Origin: JAJTHB01 sp033763775
Lineage (GTDB): Bacteria > Pseudomonadota > Alphaproteobacteria > Rickettsiales > SXRF01
Direction of reading: 5' to 3'
Length of the DNA: 64,000 bases
Assembly (NCBI GenBank): GCA_033763775.1
Contig: JANRJW010000010.1
Location: 1 to 64,000, forward strand
Below the pieces are notes generated by a model. The model was not told where the DNA came from. It was given only the letters and a program-made list of their open reading frames with translations, and searched no databases. The translations under genes and the position numbers were made by a program. Positions 22,863 through 30,998 of the stretch are shown here, piece after piece (the stretch's first letter is position 1; every line of letters starts with the position of its first letter).

Positions 22863-24100
22863 TATCAGGCTGGCGCAGCGCGCCGTTTCATATTGCCCGT
22901 ATGCTCTTGTTGCTATTGCCGGTGACGATGCTGCTCGGCGCCCGCGCCCCGCTGGATATTGTCGGCAGCACGATTGCCGGACTTTTGCTGGTGCATCTGA
23001 TCGTGAGCCGTGATTTTACCATGCTGGCAAAGCCGTGGATTTATTTCGGCCTTGCGTGGTGGGGGTGGCAGATTGCCTCTTCACTCTGGGCGTATGATGC
23101 GAAAGAGGCCTTGATCGCCGGTCTGATCTGGGGGAGGTTTTTGCTGTTTGCTGTTGCCGCTGCCTACTGGTTGATAACGGATGAGGCCTATGAATGGCGT
23201 CTGGTGGCAGTTATCGCAGCCGTGTTGGCATTTCTGTGCATTGATACGATGGTTCAATACTATACCGGCACCAGCTTGTTTGGGCGCGAGAAGGTGGGCG
23301 AACGACTGACCGGCCCATTTCGCGGCCAGCCCATAGTTGGTTCTGCCATTTTGCATCTTTTCCTGCCGCTACTGGCGCTCGCGATGGCGGCGCGGTTTCA
23401 AACCCGGCGCGATCTGGCCCTGGCGCTGCTTATGGCGTGCTGTGTGGCGGTGATTATCTTAAGCGGCGAGCGTGCGGCAGCGCTACTCATGGGCCTCGGT
23501 ATTGCGCTGCTGCTCGTGTTGATGCGCGGCGCAAAAAGCCGCTGGTGCGGGGTGGCGGTGCTTGCTGGCGCGGGATTGCTGCTGGCCATTCAGCTGGGGG
23601 TGCTTTCCGAATATTCCAGTATGCGTAGCGACTATGTGGCGCAGCGCCATACCAGCGAAACATGGGATGTCGTGAGCCGATTCTCAGAGAGTATTTATGG
23701 TCTGCTCTGGCAGGATGCCTGGCAGATGATTGCCGAGCATCCTGTGCTTGGGGTGGGCGAGCGAAATATTCGCGTGTATTGGTGCGAGATGGGCATGCAG
23801 CGCTACTTTCCGGAAGGTTGCGCGGTGCATCCTCATAATGTCTATCTCGAAATATGGGGCAGCACCGGCACCGTTGGTCTGCTGCTCTATCTGGGTATGG
23901 TGGGGGCGCTGCTGCGATGGTTCTGGCGCACCCGGCATCTCTGGCGCCATGATGCGCTGACCACCGGACTGGTGGTCGCGGTGCTGGTGCGGCTATGGCC
24001 GCTGATGTTTGTGACCAGCCACACCCGCGCGATCAGCGCGCTGCTTTTCTGGCTGGTCGCCGGATGGGCAATCAGCCGTATCCAGCGGCTTCAGAAATAG
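22859..24100 (+). CDS. O-antigen ligase/polymerase family membrane protein (WaaL-like)
   Basis: The 413-residue protein has about ten membrane helices and one long periplasmic loop at about residues 235-320 containing HPVLGVGERNIRVYW and CAVHPHNVYLEIWGSTG. The conserved H-P-H-N-x-Y block and the preceding Arg are typical of Wzy_C/WaaL ligases that move undecaprenyl-linked glycan onto lipid A core. It could instead be a Wzy polymerase, but the ABC exporter in this locus favours a ligase. It is coupled to asnB, and its end overlaps the convergent epimerase gene by ten bases. Confidence 0.82.
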   Translation: MISGWRSAPFHIARMLLLLLPVTMLLGARAPLDIVGSTIAGLLLVHLIVSRDFTMLAKPWIYFGLAWWGWQIASSLWAYDAKEALIAGLIWGRFLLFAVAAAYWLITDEAYEWRLVAVIAAVLAFLCIDTMVQYYTGTSLFGREKVGERLTGPFRGQPIVGSAILHLFLPLLALAMAARFQTRRDLALALLMACCVAVIILSGERAAALLMGLGIALLLVLMRGAKSRWCGVAVLAGAGLLLAIQLGVLSEYSSMRSDYVAQRHTSETWDVVSRFSESIYGLLWQDAWQMIAEHPVLGVGERNIRVYWCEMGMQRYFPEGCAVHPHNVYLEIWGSTGTVGLLLYLGMVGALLRWFWRTRHLWRHDALTTGLVVAVLVRLWPLMFVTSHTRAISALLFWLVAGWAISRIQRLQK

Positions 24101-25173
24101 TTGGTGATATCGCTGCGTATCGCGTTAATCACCACTGAAGACGGGCTGAACTCGCGCTCCAGCTCGTAGCGCGTGCGGCGCTCCTGCTTCACCGCGGTTT
24201 CTACCGCAGCCACGATATTATCAAGGCGCATGCCAGCGACGATGGTACCGCCCGCCTCCACGGTTTCCGGACGTTCGGTGGTCTGGCGCAGCGTGACACA
24301 AGGCAAGCTGTAGAGCAGGGCTTCTTCCGGCGCGGTGCCGGAATCAGACAGGAAACAATAAGCGTGCTTGACCAGCTTATTGAAATCATAAAAACCAAGC
24401 GGTTTCATGATCTCAACCCCTTTGGGCATGGTTGCGCCCGCCAGCTTGTTCATGGTGCGCGGATGGCAGGAGAAAATCACTTTTTTCTTATACACATCAG
24501 CAATTTCGCCAAGCGCCGCGACAATGTTATTGCGGTACATATCCACGTCCACATTTTCGCTGCGATGCGCGGTGGCAAGAATATAGCCGCCCGGCTCAAG
24601 CCCGAGTGTGGAAAGGATGTTGCTCGCTTCAATCTTTGGCATGAAGTGCCACATCACCTCGTAGGTGGGGTTGCCGGTGACAAAGATTTTGGAGGGGTGG
24701 ATATTTTCACGCAGCAGGTTTTCACGGTGATACTGGTTGAAGGGCAGCAGAACGCTGCTCATGTGATCAATCAGAATGCGGTTGCGCTGCTCCGGCATGC
24801 GCTTGTCCCAGGCGCGAAGCCCGGCTTCCATGTGAAAGGTTTTAATGCCGTGATGCGTGGCCGGCATGATGGAAAGGCCGCTGTAAGTATCGCCGAGGAT
24901 GAGAAGCGCATCAGGCTTTACTTTACGAAACAGCTCATCGGATTTCACAATCACATCGGCAACTTCTGCTGCATAGCTGGCGGTGGTGATGCCAAGCTCA
25001 TAATCCGGCTTTCTCAGCTCAAGATCGCGGAAGAAAAAGTCTTTCAGTTCTGGCGTGAAGTTCTGCCCCGTATGCACCATGATGTGCTCAAAGTTGAGCT
25101 CATCGAGTTTTTTCAGGGTCGACCACAGCTTGATCATTTCAGGCCGCGTGCCAAAAATAGACATGACTTTCAT
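24091..25173 (-). CDS. UDP-N-acetylglucosamine 2-epimerase family protein (WbjD/FnlC/WecB type)
   Basis: The 360-residue protein begins MKVMSIFGTRPEMIKL, the hallmark of non-hydrolysing UDP-GlcNAc 2-epimerases, and includes HTGQNFTPELKDFFF, HMEAGLRAWDKRMPEQRNR, ATAHRSENVD and SDSGTAPEEALL. The LELRKPDYELG segment and the PEQRNR block are closer to the FnlC/CapG branch, which acts on UDP-2-acetamido-2,6-dideoxy-L-hexoses, than to WecB. A dehydratase and a reductase of the matching pathway lie at 28266 and 27338 on the other strand. An AGGA ribosome-binding site lies before the ATG. Confidence 0.85.
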   Translation of the reverse strand: MKVMSIFGTRPEMIKLWSTLKKLDELNFEHIMVHTGQNFTPELKDFFFRDLELRKPDYELGITTASYAAEVADVIVKSDELFRKVKPDALLILGDTYSGLSIMPATHHGIKTFHMEAGLRAWDKRMPEQRNRILIDHMSSVLLPFNQYHRENLLRENIHPSKIFVTGNPTYEVMWHFMPKIEASNILSTLGLEPGGYILATAHRSENVDVDMYRNNIVAALGEIADVYKKKVIFSCHPRTMNKLAGATMPKGVEIMKPLGFYDFNKLVKHAYCFLSDSGTAPEEALLYSLPCVTLRQTTERPETVEAGGTIVAGMRLDNIVAAVETAVKQERRTRYELEREFSPSSVVINAIRSDITNYF

Positions 25174-25217
25174 ATAAATCGTCCTACAAGAGAATTAACG
25201 TCGCAAGCTTCTATACC

Positions 25218-27341
25218 ATGAACGAACCCTTTGACAACGCTAAAAACCCGCGCAAAACCAGCGTCATTTTTGTAGCTATGGTGCATAGCGTGCATGCGGC
25301 GCGCTGGCTGAATATGGTGCACGAGTCTGGCGCGTGCGAATTCATTGTCTACCCCTCGCTTTACATGCCGAGGCACCCCGACCTTCATCCGCAGATTAAA
25401 GTAGTGTATCCCGCATGGTTTGGTTCGGCCACCTGCGACCACACGCGCTGGTACTGGCCAAGGCGCGTGCTGGACCTCATGCTGGCACGCATCAGAGGGT
25501 ACCCGCGCGGCAGCCAGTTTGTCTCGCCCAGAGCGCTGTCGCGTTTAATACGGCGCTTCAGGCCGGATCTCATCCACGCGCTCGAGCTGCAGCATGCGGG
25601 CTATCTGGCCATGCAGGCGCTCCATCTGCTGCCAGCTTCGGCGCGCCCTCAGCTGGCGCTGAGCAACTGGGGCAGCGATATTTTCTGGTATCAGCACAGG
25701 CGCGGCCACCTGCGGCTGCTGTCGCAGCTGCTGGCGACAAGCCAGATTTACATGGCAGAATGCGCGCGGGACTATCCGCTCGCCCGCGCTCTGGGATTTT
25801 CCGGCAAAGAATGGCCGGTGATGCCCAGCGGCGGGGGGCTGGATCTGGCACTCATTCAGCAGGCCGGGCGTGGCGCGCGCCCACCCAGCCAGCGCCGCCG
25901 TATCGTGGTGAAGGGCTACCAGCATTTTGTCGGGCGGGCGCTTACGGCACTCGCTGCGCTTGCCTCCTGCGCCGAGCTGCTTAAGGGCTATGAGCTGGTG
26001 GTATTTTCACCATCGCGCTCGGTGCGCCGCGAAGGCGAGCAGCTGGCCAGCCGCTATGGGCTTCAGGTTTCCTTTGTGTCAGGGCTGACACAGATGGGTA
26101 TGCTTGAGCTGTTTGCTTCTGCAAGAATCTATCTGGGCATCAGCCTGTCGGATGGTATCAGCACCTCATCGCTGGAGGCGATGGCCATGGGCTGTTTTCC
26201 CATTCAATCAACCAGCGCCTGCTGCGACGAATGGTTTGAGCATGGAAAAAGTGGACTATCAGTGCCACCACAAGACGAAAGCGCTATCGCAGACGCCATT
26301 TCCCGCGCGCTGACAAGCGATGAGCTGGTGGATGGCGCAGCGGTGATCAACCAGGCCATGATTCATGACCGCGCGGACAGGCAGCGCTTCATGGCCATGG
26401 CGAGGGATTGCTACGCATCGCTGGCGAGCACACCGCTGGTGACCATCATCACCCCGACGCATAACCGCGCGCATCTGCTTGAGCAGGCGATGGAATCGGT
26501 GCTTTCAAGTGGCTACGTGCGCCTGCAATATATTATTGTGGATGATGCCTCGAGTGATGCAACGCCGGACGTGGTTAAGCGTTTTTCCGAGCGCTACCCG
26601 GGAACCATCTGCTATCTGCGCCAGCAGACCAATGCCGGAGAATCTGCTGCTATTAATCGCGCACTGGCAGAGGCGAAGGGCGAGCTGATTGCCACGCTGA
26701 GTGATGATGATAAGCTGATGCCCGAATGGTTTGATGTGGTCGTGCCTTTCATGCAGCGCCATCCGCAGCTGGTGGCCGCGTATCCTGACTGGCATGTTAT
26801 CGATGCGGCCGGGCATGTGCTGCGCACCGTGCGTATGGCTGAATATAATTTCCCGGCTCTCTTTGCTTCACACCGCAGCGCGCCGGGCGCAGGCGTGGTT
26901 TTTCGCGCCAGTGCTGTCCGCCCCGGCGAGGAGCTGAGATCCACACGCTATCGCTATGCGCCGGACTATCTGATGTGGATGACGCTGGCGCTGCGCGGCC
27001 CCATGGCGCGCATCCCCGAGCCGCTGGCCTGTTGGCGTGAGCATGGTCATTCCATAACCGTGGCGGCCAGTCATCCTGCTAAATCGCTGGAAATGATTGC
27101 GCTCAGCGAGGCCTTTATCTCTGATTACGCCGATCACCCGCTGGTGCGCCGCCATGGCCGCAAACTTCGCAGCCGCGCGCTGCTGCATGCGGGCTTGCTG
27201 GCGCTTAAGTGCCGGGATTGGAAGCATGCCGCCTGCTGGCTTTGGGGCGCGCTCTACTGCCACGGCCCGTGGGCGATGATTCTTGCTGGAAGTTATGTGC
27301 TGAATCGTGTACATCGTGGGCGTTTTGCGACATCTCGATGA
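25218..27341 (+). CDS. Two-domain glycosyltransferase (GT4-like + GT2)
   Basis: The 707-residue protein joins two transferases. Residues 1-400 form a GT4-like (GT-B) domain with RWLNMVHESG, LALSNWGSDIFWY and the C-terminal SLSDGISTSSLEAMAMG acceptor block. Residues 405-620 form a GT2 (GT-A) domain starting VTIITPTHNRAHLLEQA, with VDDASSDATPD and the metal-binding TLSDDDK. The last 90 residues are helical. It probably adds two successive sugars to the lipid-linked repeat in the cytoplasm. It is transcribed away from the epimerase gene, 44 bases upstream, and overlaps the next gene by ATGA. Confidence 0.85.
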   Translation: MNEPFDNAKNPRKTSVIFVAMVHSVHAARWLNMVHESGACEFIVYPSLYMPRHPDLHPQIKVVYPAWFGSATCDHTRWYWPRRVLDLMLARIRGYPRGSQFVSPRALSRLIRRFRPDLIHALELQHAGYLAMQALHLLPASARPQLALSNWGSDIFWYQHRRGHLRLLSQLLATSQIYMAECARDYPLARALGFSGKEWPVMPSGGGLDLALIQQAGRGARPPSQRRRIVVKGYQHFVGRALTALAALASCAELLKGYELVVFSPSRSVRREGEQLASRYGLQVSFVSGLTQMGMLELFASARIYLGISLSDGISTSSLEAMAMGCFPIQSTSACCDEWFEHGKSGLSVPPQDESAIADAISRALTSDELVDGAAVINQAMIHDRADRQRFMAMARDCYASLASTPLVTIITPTHNRAHLLEQAMESVLSSGYVRLQYIIVDDASSDATPDVVKRFSERYPGTICYLRQQTNAGESAAINRALAEAKGELIATLSDDDKLMPEWFDVVVPFMQRHPQLVAAYPDWHVIDAAGHVLRTVRMAEYNFPALFASHRSAPGAGVVFRASAVRPGEELRSTRYRYAPDYLMWMTLALRGPMARIPEPLACWREHGHSITVAASHPAKSLEMIALSEAFISDYADHPLVRRHGRKLRSRALLHAGLLALKCRDWKHAACWLWGALYCHGPWAMILAGSYVLNRVHRGRFATSR

Positions 27342-28216
27342 GTTCTATGACGCGTATTCTGATTCTGGGTGCAAGCGGCATGCTTGGCCACCAATGCGTG
27401 AAAACCTTGCGGCATCAGGCCGAACTGGTGGCCGTGGTGCGCCGCCGCGCTGACCAGTTTACTGCCCCGCAGGCCGAAGTTTTTAAAGGCGTCAGGCTGA
27501 TCGATGGCCAGGATATCAGCCATCAGGAAAACCTAAGAAAACTCTGCCATGAGGTGCGCCCGGATGTGATTATCAATGCTGCCGGCATTATTAAACAACG
27601 CAATGAAGCGAAAGAAGCGGTGGCCTCGATTCAGATTAACGCGCTGCTGCCTCATATGCTGTCGGCAATCTGCGAGGATATCGGCGCCTACCTTGTGACC
27701 CTCAGCACGGACTGCGTATTCAGCTGCAAGGGCACAGGTCCTTACCGTGAATCCGACAGCCCCTCGCCGGATGACCTTTACGGCCGCAGTAAATGGCTGG
27801 GAGAAATTGACCAGCCGCACGCGCTGACTCTGCGCATGTCAATCATTGGCCGCGAGCTGTTTGAACCCAAACTCAGCCTGCTGGAGTGGGCGCTTTCAAA
27901 CAAGGGCAAAGCGGTCGAAGGCTACAGGCGCGGATTATACACCGGCCTGACCACGCTTGAGCTTTCAAAGCTGCTCGCTCAGCTGATGGCGCGCACGGAG
28001 CGTTTAAGCGGCGTCTGGCACGTTGCCGGTCCTGCCATCACCAAGCATGATTTGTTATTGGAAATCAGCAAGGTGTATAATCTTGGTCTTGCCGTTACCC
28101 CGCAGGATCGCTTTGTCTGTGACCGCCGTCTGGACGGATCCCGCTTCGCTGAGGCGACCGGCTACCGCGCCCCTTCATGGCATCAGATGCTCAGCGAGCT
28201 CGCTGCCAGCAGCTGA
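27338..28216 (+). CDS. RmlD-like NAD(P)-dependent sugar-nucleotide reductase (WbvR/FnlB type)
   Basis: The 292-residue protein has the Rossmann start TRILILGASGMLGHQ, the STDCVF block and the Tyr-Lys pair in YGRSKWLGEI of the RmlD family. In glycan loci such a reductase, paired with a FnlA-like dehydratase/epimerase and a FnlC-like 2-epimerase, makes UDP-L-QuiNAc or UDP-L-FucNAc. It is much shorter than the bifunctional CapF/FnlB, with no C-terminal cupin domain, so it resembles the WbvR-type reductase. The start overlaps the glycosyltransferase stop by ATGA. Confidence 0.82.
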   Translation: MSSMTRILILGASGMLGHQCVKTLRHQAELVAVVRRRADQFTAPQAEVFKGVRLIDGQDISHQENLRKLCHEVRPDVIINAAGIIKQRNEAKEAVASIQINALLPHMLSAICEDIGAYLVTLSTDCVFSCKGTGPYRESDSPSPDDLYGRSKWLGEIDQPHALTLRMSIIGRELFEPKLSLLEWALSNKGKAVEGYRRGLYTGLTTLELSKLLAQLMARTERLSGVWHVAGPAITKHDLLLEISKVYNLGLAVTPQDRFVCDRRLDGSRFAEATGYRAPSWHQMLSELAASS

Positions 28217-28230
28217 TGCGCAGGCCGGCG

Positions 28231-28259
28231 TTGACATTTCTACGGCCTACGTTTAAACC
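28231..28259 (+). promoter_or_regulatory. Promoter for the dehydratase gene, predicted leaderless transcript
   Basis: TTGACA, 17 bases, then TAAACC, with six bases to the ATG. The -10 box is weak but the -35 is perfect, and the distance to the start codon equals that at asnB. No ribosome-binding site precedes this ATG. Confidence 0.45.
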
Positions 28260-28265
28260 CGTCCC

Positions 28266-29369
28266 ATGAAATCATCGACCCCATCCCTTAAGCCTCTCGA
28301 AGGCAAAAGCTTACTTATTACTGGCGGCACCGGCTCGCTCGGAAAAACCCTGCTGCGCCGTGTGCTTAGCGGCGAGATGGGCACCCCGCGTAAAGTGATT
28401 ATTTTCTCACGCGATGAGGGCAAGCAGCACGCTATCCGCGTTGCGTATCTTAACCGTACGCAAACCACCGATGAGGTGATTTTTAATAATTTCAATCGCC
28501 TGATTGAGTTCCGTATTGGCAGTGTCTGCGATTATCACAGCCTGAGCGCCGCGATGGCGCGCGCTGATATCGTGGTGAACGCCGCAGCGCTCAAGCAGGT
28601 GCCGACCTGTGAGTATTTCCCATTTGAGGCCGTGCAGACCAACATTATTGGTGCTGAAAACATCGTGCGCGCCGTGCGCGACCATCATCGTCATATTGAA
28701 ACGGTGGTCGGTGTATCGACCGATAAAGCCTGTATGCCGGTGAATGTCATGGGCATGACTAAAGCACTGCAGGAGAGAATTTTTCTGCGTGCGAATATCG
28801 ACTGCCCGGACACGCTCTTTTTTGCCGTGCGTTATGGCAACGTGCTGGCATCGCGTGGTTCGGTGATCCCACTCTTTCATGAGCAGATTCTCTCTGGCGG
28901 GCCGGTTACGATCACCAGCCCGGATATGACCCGTTTTCTAATCAGCCTGAATCAGGCGGTGGATATTATTTTTGAAGGGCTGCGCTCGGCGCGGCGAGGC
29001 GAGATTTATGTGCCGATTGCGCCAGCAGCCAAGATTGTGGATGTCGCCAAGGTGCTGATTGGCAATCGTAAGGTTGAAACGCAGATTACCGGTATCCGCC
29101 CGGGCGAAAAGTTGCACGAAGCACTGATCTCTGAAGAAGAGGCGGCCAGAGCTTTCCGCCGCGGTGATTATTATGTGCTTCCTTCCATGCTTCCCGAGAT
29201 TGAATCAAAACCCGAAGGCGCGCCTATCAAACATCAGTATGATTCGTCGCAGGATACGATCTCGCTTGAAAAAGTCAGGCAGTTGCTTGCTGCGAACGGA
29301 TTGATGCTGGCGGATCATGGCGATCAGCAATCTCGACTGATGTCGTCTGAAACTGAGCTTCTGGCGTAA
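28266..29369 (+). CDS. UDP-N-acetylglucosamine 4,6-dehydratase/5-epimerase (FnlA/CapE-like)
   Basis: The 367-residue protein has the nucleotide-binding LLITGGTGSLGKTLLRR, the RDEGKQH block, NAAALKQVPTCEYFPFEA, STDKACMPVNVMGMTKALQE with Met in place of the catalytic Tyr (MxxxK), and the C-terminal GIRPGEKLHE block. These features mark the short CapD/FnlA/WbjB dehydratases. It should convert UDP-GlcNAc to a 4-keto-6-deoxy-L-hexose, the first step of UDP-L-FucNAc/QuiNAc synthesis, together with the 27338 reductase and the 24091 epimerase. It shares one base with the next start (TAATG). Confidence 0.88.
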   Translation: MKSSTPSLKPLEGKSLLITGGTGSLGKTLLRRVLSGEMGTPRKVIIFSRDEGKQHAIRVAYLNRTQTTDEVIFNNFNRLIEFRIGSVCDYHSLSAAMARADIVVNAAALKQVPTCEYFPFEAVQTNIIGAENIVRAVRDHHRHIETVVGVSTDKACMPVNVMGMTKALQERIFLRANIDCPDTLFFAVRYGNVLASRGSVIPLFHEQILSGGPVTITSPDMTRFLISLNQAVDIIFEGLRSARRGEIYVPIAPAAKIVDVAKVLIGNRKVETQITGIRPGEKLHEALISEEEAARAFRRGDYYVLPSMLPEIESKPEGAPIKHQYDSSQDTISLEKVRQLLAANGLMLADHGDQQSRLMSSETELLA

Positions 29370-30193
29370 TGATCTCCGCTATCGCCAAACGCTGCTTTGA
29401 CGTGCTGGCCGCTACCCTCCTGCTGCTGCTGACATTTCCGCTGATTCTTGCGGTGGCATTTGCCGTCTATGCGCAGGATCGCCACTGGCCATTTTATGTG
29501 GCGACGCGCGTCGGGCGTTATGGCCGGCCATTCAGAATGTATAAAATTCGCAGCATGATTCAGGGCGCTGATAGCGTGGAGTGCGATATTGTTGGCGCGG
29601 GTGACCTCCGTGTGACACCGCTGGGTTGGCGTATCCGCCGCTACAAGCTGGATGAACTGCCGCAGCTTCTGAATGTCATATTCGGTCAGATGAGCATGGT
29701 TGGCCCAAGGCCGAACACCCCCCGCCATGTTGATATGCTTGATGAAGATGAGCGTGAATTATTGAAGGTCAAGCCCGGTCTGACGGATCTTTCGTCGGTG
29801 GCATTTTTTCAGCAGGCATCCATCTTTGGCGATAGCCACGACACCGAGGCGGATTATCTGGTACGTATGCGGCCGCTGAAAACGGCGCTGGGGGTGTGGT
29901 ATACCCGCCATGGTAATATTCTAAGCGATGGTGCGGTGCTACTCATCACCGCTCTGTCATTTCTGCATTATCACAGCAGCATCAGAGCGATAGACTGGCT
30001 GCTAGCTGCCCATGCTGCGCCGCTGCCTCTTCGCACAGCTGTGCAAGACCTTCGTCAAGGGAAGTGGCACACGAAAACCCTAGCAGAGTTTGGGCTTTCT
30101 GCGTTGCCCCCTGAGAATGGGGCGCTCCGGCAAACACCGGCTCATCAAAACGAACTGGCACAGGCCGCCCACAAAATATCTCAATCCGTTTAA
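29369..30193 (+). CDS. Polyprenyl-phosphate sugar-1-phosphate transferase (initiating transferase)
   Basis: The 274-residue protein has one N-terminal hydrophobic hairpin (CFDVLAATLLLLLTFPLILA), the FRMYKIRSM block, YKLDELPQLLNVIFGQMSMV and GPRP, and LKVKPGLTDLSS, all typical of bacterial sugar transferases that load the first sugar phosphate on undecaprenyl phosphate. The conserved domain ends near residue 200. The remaining 70 residues are encoded antisense to the end of the convergent epimerase gene and look unlike the family, so the original stop may have been lost. The substrate is probably a UDP-sugar made by the neighbouring genes. Confidence 0.85.
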   Translation: MISAIAKRCFDVLAATLLLLLTFPLILAVAFAVYAQDRHWPFYVATRVGRYGRPFRMYKIRSMIQGADSVECDIVGAGDLRVTPLGWRIRRYKLDELPQLLNVIFGQMSMVGPRPNTPRHVDMLDEDERELLKVKPGLTDLSSVAFFQQASIFGDSHDTEADYLVRMRPLKTALGVWYTRHGNILSDGAVLLITALSFLHYHSSIRAIDWLLAAHAAPLPLRTAVQDLRQGKWHTKTLAEFGLSALPPENGALRQTPAHQNELAQAAHKISQSV

Positions 30194-30914
30194 GGATGTG
30201 ATTCAGGCTGGTGGCCTCGCCGCTGCAGATATTAATGACACCGCATGCCGCATTCTGTGCTGCCATCACGTTGGCGCGTGCGATATCTGAGATATAGATA
30301 AAATCACGCTCGGTAGAACCATCACCATAAACAGTCAGCGGTATGCCGGTGAGTGCCGCGGTGAGCGCGCGCTGTGGAAAATTCAGAAAGCCGCCGGGGC
30401 GAGGTTCCTGCAGCCCATAGGCATTGAAACAGCGCAGCGAAATGGCGGAAAATCCGCCGTCTATGGCGCGTGCCAGCGCCTGTTCAATGCCGCGCACCGT
30501 GAGCGCGTAATTATTTTGTGGGGCGGAAAGAGGCTCGGATTCATTGGCAACGCCAGCGAGGCTGCCATACACCACCGCGCTGGAAACATACACAAGCCGG
30601 GGCACGGCCGGTAGTCCACTCAGCCAGGAGATCATATGCTCAAAGTCATGGATGGCTGTTTCTGCGACATCGCGGCTGAGATCGACAATACGCGCCGGCA
30701 CGCGCAGTGCGGCATGGATGATGCAGGAGACGTCCTGAGCCGCGCGCATCAGCGGATCGCGCTGGCCATAGCTACCTTGAACATAGGTCACATCGGGTAG
30801 CGGCATGGCTGGTGGTCTGCGCGCGAGCACCACGACCTGCGCGCCCGCGCGCTGCAGCTCGCGAACCGTTGCCTGACCAATAAATCCTGTGCCACCAATC
30901 ACTAAAACACGCAT
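29982..30914 (-). CDS. NAD-dependent epimerase/dehydratase (extended SDR)
   Basis: The 310-residue protein starts MRVLVIGGTGFIGQATVREL, a standard extended-SDR dinucleotide fold, followed by VSSAVVYGS and the YALTVRGIE segment in the YxxxK position, where Lys is replaced by Arg. SLRCFNAYG and YGDGSTERDFIYISDIA are the usual substrate-binding parts. It likely modifies a nucleotide sugar of the locus. The ATG chosen begins right at the conserved fold; the frame is open 27 codons further. Its last 212 bases overlap the convergent initiating transferase. The Arg in place of the catalytic Lys makes activity less certain. Confidence 0.82.
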   Translation of the reverse strand: MRVLVIGGTGFIGQATVRELQRAGAQVVVLARRPPAMPLPDVTYVQGSYGQRDPLMRAAQDVSCIIHAALRVPARIVDLSRDVAETAIHDFEHMISWLSGLPAVPRLVYVSSAVVYGSLAGVANESEPLSAPQNNYALTVRGIEQALARAIDGGFSAISLRCFNAYGLQEPRPGGFLNFPQRALTAALTGIPLTVYGDGSTERDFIYISDIARANVMAAQNAACGVINICSGEATSLNHILKRIEIFCGRPVPVRFDEPVFAGAPHSQGATQKAQTLLGFSCATSLDEGLAQLCEEAAAQHGQLAASLSL

Positions 30915-30998
30915 ACGCCGACCATACAACCTTGCTGGTGGATTACAATAAAATCCTCGGCAGGATGAAACGCTTGTTGTGCTTTCCATTGCCAAAAA

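Noticed and set aside
24364..25221. 285-codon plus-strand frame
   Set aside because: It is antisense to the UDP-GlcNAc 2-epimerase gene and shows no protein family pattern.
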